Shown: positions 42,017 through 48,539 of the stretch, piece after piece | Layout: every line of letters starts with the position of its first letter | Position numbering within the stretch: position 1 is the first letter of the stretch | NCBI RefSeq assembly: GCF_029227915.1 | Contig: NC_079878.1 | Coordinates: 3,784,001-3,848,000 of the forward strand | Direction: 5' to 3' | Origin: Hydractinia symbiolongicarpus | Taxonomy: Eukaryota; Cnidaria; Hydrozoa; Anthoathecata; Hydractiniidae | DNA: 64,000 nucleotides | Translations under genes and position numbers: made by a program | The notes under the pieces: model-generated | Databases searched by the model: none | What the model was told of the DNA's origin: nothing | What the model saw: the letters and a program-made list of their open reading frames with translations, nothing else

Positions 42017-42374
42017 GTCAAATTTTTCTATGCGCCGCTCGAGCTTCTAGCCGTATGCAACGTTTTCTACATTTCTATACGGTTTCAACGAGGGGTCGCG
42101 CAACTCCTAACTCCAAGCCATTCTCTAGTTATTGTTATTTTTATGATAGATAGTATAGCCCTTTTTTGTTGCGTTTTTCGGCCAATTTCGCAACAAAACA
42201 CGGCACAAAGACGGGGGTCATGTATAGGTTTTTTTTCACAATTTCTATCTTTAAAAATCAATAACTCCAGATTGAGACATGGTAAGAACTTAAAATTTTT
42301 ACAGTAGATAGTATATTTGTAAAAGAAAAAATATATTAATTTTTGATGGTTTATTTTTAGAAATGACGTAATGA
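42017..42374. other. Left subterminal non-coding region of the transposon with a hairpin
   Basis: No convincing gene is present. A perfect 10-bp inverted repeat (TTTTGTTGCG at 42164-42173 and CGCAACAAAA at 42189-42198, loop of 15 bases) could form a hairpin. A GC-rich AAGACGGGGGT (42208-42218) recurs in the same orientation near the other end at 47467-47477. An open frame of 101 codons on the minus strand at 42085-42390 shows no family features and I treat it as chance. Confidence 0.6.
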
Positions 42375-43190
42375 TGACGTCATAGCTCAAACATTACTAC
42401 AAATTGCTCTAAAAGCGCAAGAAAGTATACAACAACCAGTAAACAATTTTATAAACTGTAATCTTAACGTTAAACAAAGTTCATTAGAGTGTACGAAATT
42501 TCGGACAAGGGTGTAAATTTGCAGACCAGATAGAAAAAATGACGTCATAGTTGAAAAAATCTTTCCAAATTGTTGAAAATGCAAAAAAAGTTCACAGGAA
42601 CATAATAAAACACCACAAATTAGTAACTATTCAAAAATTATACAAACACTCTTAAGGAGTACAAATATCTGACAAGAGTGTAATTTGCAGACCAGATAGA
42701 AAAAATGACGTCATAGTTGAAAAAATCTTTCCAAATTGATGAAAATGCGAAAAAAATTCACAGGAACATAATAAAACACCACAAATTAGTAACTATTCAA
42801 AAATTTTACAAACACTCTTGAAGAGTACAAAATATTTGACAAGAGTGTAATTTGCAGACCAGATAGTAAAAATGATGCTGTAGCTCAAAAATAACATAAA
42901 ATCAATGTATAAAAGCAAAACAATTATACAATAACCGGTAAAAATGTTTATAAACTGTAATCTTAACATTGAGAGACTTCATAGAAATGTACGAAATTTA
43001 TATTTGCAGACCAGCCAGAGAAAATAACGTAATAGCTGAAAAGATATTTCAAATTTAAGGAAATGTAAAAAGAAAGTCCACAGGAACCACTGTAAAACAC
43101 TAAGTTGGTAACTATAAAACTTTGACAAACACTTTTAAAGCTTGCAAAATATTTGACAGAGTATAAATATGCAGACCAGATGAAAATGGA
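42375..43190 (+). repeat. Subterminal ~166-bp tandem repeat of the transposon, five copies (A-B-B-A-B)
   Basis: Copies start at 42375, 42540, 42706, 42873 and 43025, each at a TGACGTCATAG-like motif and each ending in GCAGACCAGAT plus an A-run. Copies 2 and 3 are nearly identical (about eight differences in 166 bases) and share TTCACAGGAACATAATAAAAC and TTAGTAACTATTCAAA. Copies 1 and 4 share a different middle, including ACCAGTAAAC or ACCGGTAAAA and TTATAAACTGTAATCTTAAC. Copy 5 is a decayed form of the B type. The first three starts hold the perfect palindrome TGACGTCA, the cAMP-response-element core. Arrays near transposon ends commonly bind the transposase; here that role is inference. Confidence 0.85.
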
Positions 43191-43420
43191 ACAACTGCAC
43201 CTTTTAGCACCTAAATAAAAAAAAGAACGCAAAATATTAAGCTACCATAAGTGCTAAATGTTTTAATAGAACAATATATACCACATGTCACAAGTTGACA
43301 AAACAATGATCCTCAAAGGAAGAAGTTTTTGCCATAAAAAAGTTCCACGGTTTGAACGAGTTACATTACCACAAAAATTTCTTCCCTCAAATATATAACT
43401 ATACTATAACTAACTATATT
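43191..43420 (-). other. Probable 3' untranslated region of the transposon gene
   Basis: This is AT-rich sequence between the coding region's final TAG and the subterminal repeats. Read on the minus strand, an ATTAAA (plus-strand TTTAAT at 43262-43267) lies about 155 bases after the stop and is the only polyadenylation-like hexamer I see before the repeats; no AATAAA occurs on that strand here. No other feature is evident. Confidence 0.35.
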
Positions 43421-44068
43421 CTAAGATAACATAATAACGTCTCCCTTCTCAAAATCTAAAATTATTGGAAAACTCCAAACTGTCTCAGGTTCTGACTCAT
43501 ATACTACATTAAACAACGTGCGTTTAGGATTGGAATGTCGTTTTGCTACACTTAGAATTTCCCCTTTACACCAATATGCATCCTCTTCATCTTCTTCCTT
43601 TAAATGATGCCGTATGTTTAAACCAACTAAACAATCAGGGTCTTTGATGAAGGAAGGGAGTTTGTTGCTTTTTTGTTGTTCAGACAGTTCTTTCATCCTT
43701 TCTTTCTTGATCTTTTCCATCAGTTCCTTTTTTTGGGTTGCAACTACTTCATCTCTATCTTCCTTCGACTTCAGGTTATCCTTTGTTACCTTTTCTGCAG
43801 ATGATGAAAATGTTACATGCATGATTTTAACAAAGTTTTCAAGAAGCTCTTCCCAAGACAAATCAACTCTTTTGTTTCCACTCTGTTTTGTTTTGTTAAA
43901 CAATTTGGAATTGCATTTGAAAGGCATAACATGCCTGTAAAAATTCATTTGCGCTAGCAAAACTTCTGCACGTTTTTGTGATGATATATCCATGATGTTT
44001 TTTTTCAGTTCATCAACAGATATCCAAGCCTGGGCATTTAGCTCAAGCAATTTGTTAAAAGCTTCCAC
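43421..44068 (-). CDS. C-terminal part of the transposase-like protein, after an in-frame TAG
   Basis: This 215-codon stretch is in the same frame as the 869-codon stretch just upstream, separated only by TAG and one AAA codon. It opens with GTG, not ATG, so it is very unlikely to be an independent gene. It is best read as the continuation of the upstream protein, reached by readthrough or orphaned by a nonsense mutation. Residues 1-50 look helical (VLLAQMNFYRHVMPF). Residues 100-133 are a highly charged K/E helix. Residues 145-214 have the pattern LVGLNIRHH, YWCKGEI, LFNVVYE, ILDFEKGDVI, alternating short strands with conserved-looking W, G and Y, as in small Tudor/SH3-like barrels. That fold is a suggestion from pattern only. 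It ends at TAG (43421-43423). Confidence 0.7.
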   Translation of the reverse strand: MEAFNKLLELNAQAWISVDELKKNIMDISSQKRAEVLLAQMNFYRHVMPFKCNSKLFNKTKQSGNKRVDLSWEELLENFVKIMHVTFSSSAEKVTKDNLKSKEDRDEVVATQKKELMEKIKKERMKELSEQQKSNKLPSFIKDPDCLVGLNIRHHLKEEDEEDAYWCKGEILSVAKRHSNPKRTLFNVVYESEPETVWSFPIILDFEKGDVIMLS

Positions 44069-44071
44069 TTT

Positions 44072-46681
44072 CTACAATGCTATTTTCTCTTCAGCTTTCT
44101 TTTTCATATCTTGTTTAGCAAGCAATTTCCTTTTCCTCTCCTCCAACAGTTCTTTTCTCCTTGATTTATACTTCGCCTTCATTTTTTCCACATTATGTCT
44201 GGCTGATTCCATCATACTTTTTTTCTCATCATAAGACTTCTGTTCAAACCAATCAAGTGTTTTGTTACGCGACCACATGGTTAAAGCCTGCAATGTTTCA
44301 ACATTGGCACTTGGCTTCGTTTTCACTAACAAATCCAAAATTGCAAAGTCAATTTCAGAAGCCTTATTGGTTACTGGTACAATTGATGACGTCTCCTTCA
44401 TTATCTGACTGGGGCTCCAGTACTTTCCTCCAGGCAGTTGATCCTTACATTGACGCTCTAAGATGATGAGAATTGCATGGCAAATAATTTCAAGGGCTTG
44501 CTGTGTTAGAATATCCAATTCATCATTACCTGTATCCTCAAATAGCTTGATAAATAATTCATCTTTGTTGTGCACAATAATACCATCCTCTTGGAAAATA
44601 TGACTGCCAGATAGAAGTGATGAACAATTGTTGCAGAGTGCAGATAGTTTGACTTTAAGTTGTAACAGGTATGGATTTATTTCGAGGATACTTTCACAAG
44701 ACTCTATTAATCGCCACAATGGACCAGTCAATAATTTATCAATAATGCCAAGTGCTCTGACTTCACTAAGAAACAACTTATTTGATACGTCTTCATTTAC
44801 AGCTTTCAGTAAATTATTAGGATCAGGCCATGATGAAAGAAAAGATACGACTGCATCACGATGGTAATATAATGCAGCAGCGTTATAAAACAATATGTTA
44901 AAACGATTTCCAATAAATGGTACAAAGTAAGATTTCTGATTGCGACCAGCTAAAAACGAGTTAAAATACGATGCTACTCCACATTCGTCACTTCCACGCA
45001 CATGAAAAGCTTTACAAGCTGTACGCACTAATCTAGAAGCAGAAGATTCTTTTGCACTATTGAAGGCAAATACTGTTTCATAGTCATCACAGAGGACCAT
45101 TCTCTCAAATGAATGCAGAACTTTATCTGCCTCTGAGGCAAAATTTGCCAGAAGATGTAATTTGCAAAAGAAATTTCCCATATCGGTCATGTCCGTTTTT
45201 TGTGTTTCGCTTAAATAATTCCAGTTTTCTACAACATTTGGTAATAATTTTTCCCTTAAAGATTTCAGTTGTGAGTTAAATAAAGGATTAATAGGGCCAA
45301 GATCCGACATTGTAGATTTGATTGATGTGAGAAGCCGGGAAAAATTTGCATCCTTGTCACATTCTTTCAGAATGTCACACATGTCATCAATTGTGTCAGT
45401 AAAATTTTTCATTACTGTTGCCGCATCGCCACCTGCAACTTCTGATAATCCAAATGTTAAAGTTTTTCCTTTCGATGTTGTAATCTGAAAATTTTGATAA
45501 TGTTTATGGTATTTTGATGTACCATCTCCATGTAAACAATTACCAAACGCCTCCTTGTCATTATCAATCATTGCTTCTGCAACCTGTAATTGTGCTAAAA
45601 TTAATGCTTCTTGCATTAAATGACTTTTTAAACCTTGTGAAGGCAACCTGTCAACCCTTTTTTTTGCAAGTTTTTCAAGTACAACCTTGATCACATCATT
45701 TACCTTTCCCATGCTGACATTCAAGGAAAGTAATTCCATAACAACTTCTCTTATTTCGTCTGAATAACGACCACCTTCAAATGTTACAATTTCATTGTCG
45801 TTTAATAACGAAACGAGCATTTGCAAATCACGATTTTCTTCAGTAATTTGCTTCATGTTTGTACAGAGTTTGTCATAATCACTTTTTAAACACTTCATAT
45901 CATTCACTTCTTTGTGGTCAATCAATTTTTTCTGGTTTTCAATTTTTAACAACAAACTGTGCGTCTTTCTTTTCAGTTTTGCTTTCTCATTCCGCAGATC
46001 ATCAACTATAGTTTCACTGTTTTCTAATTTATCATTGAGTCTGTTCATGTTTACTTTCATGTCATCCAACTCATCACTTTTATTCTCAGTACCAGATATC
46101 AATTCAGCTATTTCTGATTCCATTTTATTAATTTTATCATCTCTGTTTTTAATTTTCTTTGATAAATTTCTCAATTTATCTGCCCTCGCTTTGCTATTAT
46201 CTTTAAATTTCAATTCCACATTTCTAAGTTTTTCCTCTACTTCAAGATAATTGTTCTTTATACGACGATATTCTGCTGTCAACTTATTTTCATCCTTCAT
46301 TGCTACAAATAACTCGTTACTAAGTTTCTTAACCTCTTTGACTTGTGTGTTGTATTGAATTTCTAATTCTTGAAAATTTTCGAACTTTCTTTTTAAACTT
46401 TTGTTTTCCTCCTTTAATTGTTTCATTTTCTCTTTAAACAAAACTTCATTTCTAGAACTAGCCGCATCAATAGATCGCTGATGTGGGGTAATTTGCACTG
46501 GAACACTAAACTCAGCTTCCAACAAAGTTTCTATAGCAGAATTAGCTTTCCTTTTTTTCAGACCATTTACTTTCTCTACTAGTCTTTTAACTTTTGTATA
46601 TAACGCTTTTTCTGGACATGTTATTTCAACACCAAGTAAAACAAATCCATCACTTACTTCTTTAATGCTTTTTTCATTCAA
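44072..46681 (-). CDS. Transposase-like protein, main open frame (869 codons)
   Basis: This is the only long gene in the window. Residues about 75-300 form a lysine/glutamate-rich coiled coil. Residues 303-372 are a helical module (YSDEIREVVMELLSLNVS, later RLPSQG). Residues 380-660 look like an RNase H-type transposase core: D386 in LHGDGTSKYH, D460 in TMSDLGPIN, C506 and H509 in CKLH, R593 in GNRFN, and E660 after GPLWRL as a possible third acid. The catalytic assignment is inference. A spaced C-x2-H after the second acid is known from several eukaryotic transposase superfamilies. Residues 805-869 are a second basic coiled coil. Similar uncharacterised proteins in marine invertebrates come to mind from memory. 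The frame opens with TTG; the likely ATG is at 46720-46722 in another frame, upstream of a T5 run. It ends at TAG 44072-44074, with the C-terminal part continuing in frame. Confidence 0.8.
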   Translation of the reverse strand: MNEKSIKEVSDGFVLLGVEITCPEKALYTKVKRLVEKVNGLKKRKANSAIETLLEAEFSVPVQITPHQRSIDAASSRNEVLFKEKMKQLKEENKSLKRKFENFQELEIQYNTQVKEVKKLSNELFVAMKDENKLTAEYRRIKNNYLEVEEKLRNVELKFKDNSKARADKLRNLSKKIKNRDDKINKMESEIAELISGTENKSDELDDMKVNMNRLNDKLENSETIVDDLRNEKAKLKRKTHSLLLKIENQKKLIDHKEVNDMKCLKSDYDKLCTNMKQITEENRDLQMLVSLLNDNEIVTFEGGRYSDEIREVVMELLSLNVSMGKVNDVIKVVLEKLAKKRVDRLPSQGLKSHLMQEALILAQLQVAEAMIDNDKEAFGNCLHGDGTSKYHKHYQNFQITTSKGKTLTFGLSEVAGGDAATVMKNFTDTIDDMCDILKECDKDANFSRLLTSIKSTMSDLGPINPLFNSQLKSLREKLLPNVVENWNYLSETQKTDMTDMGNFFCKLHLLANFASEADKVLHSFERMVLCDDYETVFAFNSAKESSASRLVRTACKAFHVRGSDECGVASYFNSFLAGRNQKSYFVPFIGNRFNILFYNAAALYYHRDAVVSFLSSWPDPNNLLKAVNEDVSNKLFLSEVRALGIIDKLLTGPLWRLIESCESILEINPYLLQLKVKLSALCNNCSSLLSGSHIFQEDGIIVHNKDELFIKLFEDTGNDELDILTQQALEIICHAILIILERQCKDQLPGGKYWSPSQIMKETSSIVPVTNKASEIDFAILDLLVKTKPSANVETLQALTMWSRNKTLDWFEQKSYDEKKSMMESARHNVEKMKAKYKSRRKELLEERKRKLLAKQDMKKKAEEKIAL

Positions 46682-47866
46682 TGAAGAAAAAGATCATAAA
46701 CTTGTTTATTTTTAATACTCATTTTTAAAGCTGAAAATATATCAAGCGAGACTGCACTAATAATTTTATTGTCTAACATAAGCTGCAAAACTTTCAACCA
46801 ATGCATATTATTTTTAAAATACCATTCCTACCTAGACTGTGTATTATCTGCCTTTCTAGTTTACGTCAGCAATTATGATATAGCTATACATACTAAACAA
46901 TGGAATATTTACAAAAATAACATTATATAATCATTATCTCTTCAATTATTATCTAAATCTTGCTTTTTAAAACAGTATAAGCTAGCTATAAAGTAACCTA
47001 CTCTGACTCTTAGCTAACTTTAGGCCTGGAAAGTTGGAAGAGAGACGTTTTTGTAAAAAAGAATAATGGTAAACAGTAAACAGTTTGCAAGAACTGAGTG
47101 GGTAACAAATTGGTATCTGGAATCAACAAATTTCCAAGCCTAATACTTTAAGTGTTTAAAAACCAAATCACACTAGTAGTAAGCAAAATATACCTTTATC
47201 TATTAACCACACCGTGGTATGGAATAATTAAACACAACATCACACACATCATCTTCTGGTCCACTACTTCGGCTAATATATATATAGCTAGGTAGCTAGC
47301 TAGCTTTGGTGCTTTAGTTTAGTAGCTGTGTCTAATGTTAACTGGAATATCTAGCACATAGCCATGATTAATAGCCATCATTCCAAGACTATAAATTATA
47401 TAATAAAATAAAATAAATAAAAAGTCGAAATTCGTTGTTGCACTGCAGCAAGTCACATAGAACTTTAAGACGGGGGTTCGATATAAACAAAAAATGCTTT
47501 TTCTCCAGATTTGTCATGCAGGAAAGTTAGGAATAAGAATAGAAATTGAAAGTATATTTTTAATATAAACTAATTTCAAGTGAGACTACCTAATACGTCA
47601 TGCACTTTCCTCTGTTTGCGCCAAGTTTACATTTCCCTCGTCGAATTCTGAATACACTCTTGGTCGTTTAAACAAGTCTCATTCAAAAAAACAAATTTAA
47701 GGTACTTAACAATCACTATCTGCCCATACACCATCTGTCTTAAGCGAAATAGGTGCCGAATTCGACGATTTAAAATAAGTGCCATCACGCGCAATAACAA
47801 AATACGCGTTGCCGTGTGCGAGCTTGTTTTAAGCTGAATTTCCGAACACGGCAAAAAGTCACGTGA
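46682..47866 (-). other. 5' region of the transposon: leader and possible promoter, no long frame
   Basis: About 1.2 kb upstream of the coding region on the minus strand. An ATG at 46720-46722 (context AAAAATGA) follows TATATTTTCAG, which resembles a splice acceptor, so an intron in the leader is possible. Simple sequence occurs at about 47276-47306 (TA and TAGC runs) and at 47400-47422 (A/T with TAAAA repeats). A minus-strand stretch at about 47829-47707 reads open for 40 codons between two stops; it could be a small exon but proves nothing. The rest is AT-rich sequence in which I see no feature. Confidence 0.5.
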
Positions 47867-47868
47867 CT
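47857..47868. other. 12-bp palindrome AGTCACGTGACT beside the right TIR
   Basis: A perfect 12-base palindrome with an E-box core (CACGTG) overlaps the inner end of the right terminal repeat by two bases. The left end has no equivalent, so the two ends are asymmetric inside the 12-bp TIR. It could serve as a binding site for a host bHLH factor or for the transposase; the sequence alone does not decide. Confidence 0.6.
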
Positions 47869-47878
47869 GAACAGCCTA
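47867..47878 (-). repeat. Terminal inverted repeat, right
   Basis: CTGAACAGCCTA is the exact inverse complement of the left end at 42005-42016. It lies on the promoter side of the transposon gene. Confidence 0.92.
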
Positions 47879-47885
47879 AGTATAC
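47879..47885 (+). repeat. Target-site duplication, right copy (AGTATAC)
   Basis: AGTATAC follows the right end and matches 41998-42004. The satellite resumes directly as AGTATACAAAGAAAAAACCCAGGG, which differs slightly from the usual AGAAAGTACCCAGGG and shows a few post-insertion or monomer-specific changes. Confidence 0.93.
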
Positions 47886-48539
47886 AAAGAAAAAACCCAG
47901 GGAGTAAACTCATTTCCCGAACGATTTTTTAAATTATTTTTTCACCACTAAAACGAATGAGACTTGTAGTTTTCAGAAATGTTTTCATTTTTGATGAGAC
48001 GCTTAATAAAAGTGGTTTAATCGCCGGCAAATGAAAACCCGCGATTTCCCGTAAATCCCGGGCTCGGCCCGTATAGTCGAATGTATGCAAAGAAAGTACC
48101 CTGTGTGTAAACTCCATTCCAAAACGATTTTTTAAATTATCTTTTCACCACTAAAACGCATGAGACTTGTAGTTTTCAAAAATGTTTTCATTTTTGATAA
48201 GACGCTGAATAAAAGAAGTTTAATCGCCGGCAAATGAAAACCTGCGATTTCCCGTAAATCCCGGACTTGGCCCGTATAGTCAAAAGTATACAAAGAAAGT
48301 ACCCAGGGAGTAAACTCATTTCCCAAACGATTTTTAAAGTTTTTTTTTTACCACTAAAACGCATGAGACTTGTAGTTTTCAAAAGTGTTTTCATTTTTGA
48401 TGAGACGCTTAATGAAACAGGTTTAATCGCCGGCAAACGAAAACCCGCGATTTCCCGTAAATCCCGGGCTTGGCCCGTATAGTCGAATGTATACAAAGAA
48501 AGTACCCTGTGAGTAAACTCACTTCCAGAACGATTTTTT

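Larger units (their letters stand above)
42005..47878 (-). mobile_element. DNA transposon, 5,874 bp, with 12-bp TIRs and 7-bp TSD, inserted in the satellite
   Basis: The satellite stops within one unit at 42004 and resumes in phase at 47879. The inserted sequence begins TAGGCTGTTCAG and ends with its exact inverse CTGAACAGCCTA, flanked by the direct repeat AGTATAC. This is the structure of a cut-and-paste element. It carries one long interrupted minus-strand coding frame (46681 down to 43421), a subterminal tandem repeat, and AT-rich non-coding ends. A 7-bp duplication argues against hAT (8), piggyBac (TTAA) and Tc1/mariner (TA); P-like (7-8) or Dada-like (6-7) elements remain possible on that criterion alone. 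No superfamily assignment is supported by recognisable sequence. Perfect ends suggest recent insertion. Confidence 0.93.

Noticed and set aside
42085-42390. 101-codon minus-strand frame at the left end of the transposon
   Set aside because: Low-complexity hydrophobic start, no recognisable motif, lies in the non-coding end between TIR and repeats; probably chance.
42387-43232. Minus-strand frames of 65 and 89 codons in the subterminal repeats
   Set aside because: They fall within the degenerate 166-bp tandem repeat and are not conserved between its copies.
44069-44160. Intron hiding the TAG at 44072-44074
   Set aside because: TTGTAG resembles an acceptor, but no plausible donor or pyrimidine tract precedes it within the K/E-rich helix, and the frame continues without a shift on both sides.
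43614-46250. Plus-strand frames opposite the transposase gene
   Set aside because: Serine/phenylalanine-rich antisense shadows of a lysine/glutamate-rich coding strand.
47627-47854. 75-codon minus-strand frame near the right end
   Set aside because: It opens with TTG inside the end region, has no domain-like features, and overlaps a different frame with more protein-like composition; neither is supported as a gene.
42005-47878. Retrotransposon or viral insertion
   Set aside because: There are no LTRs, no reverse transcriptase, integrase or capsid motifs and no poly(A) tail; perfect short TIRs and a 7-bp duplication indicate a DNA transposon.
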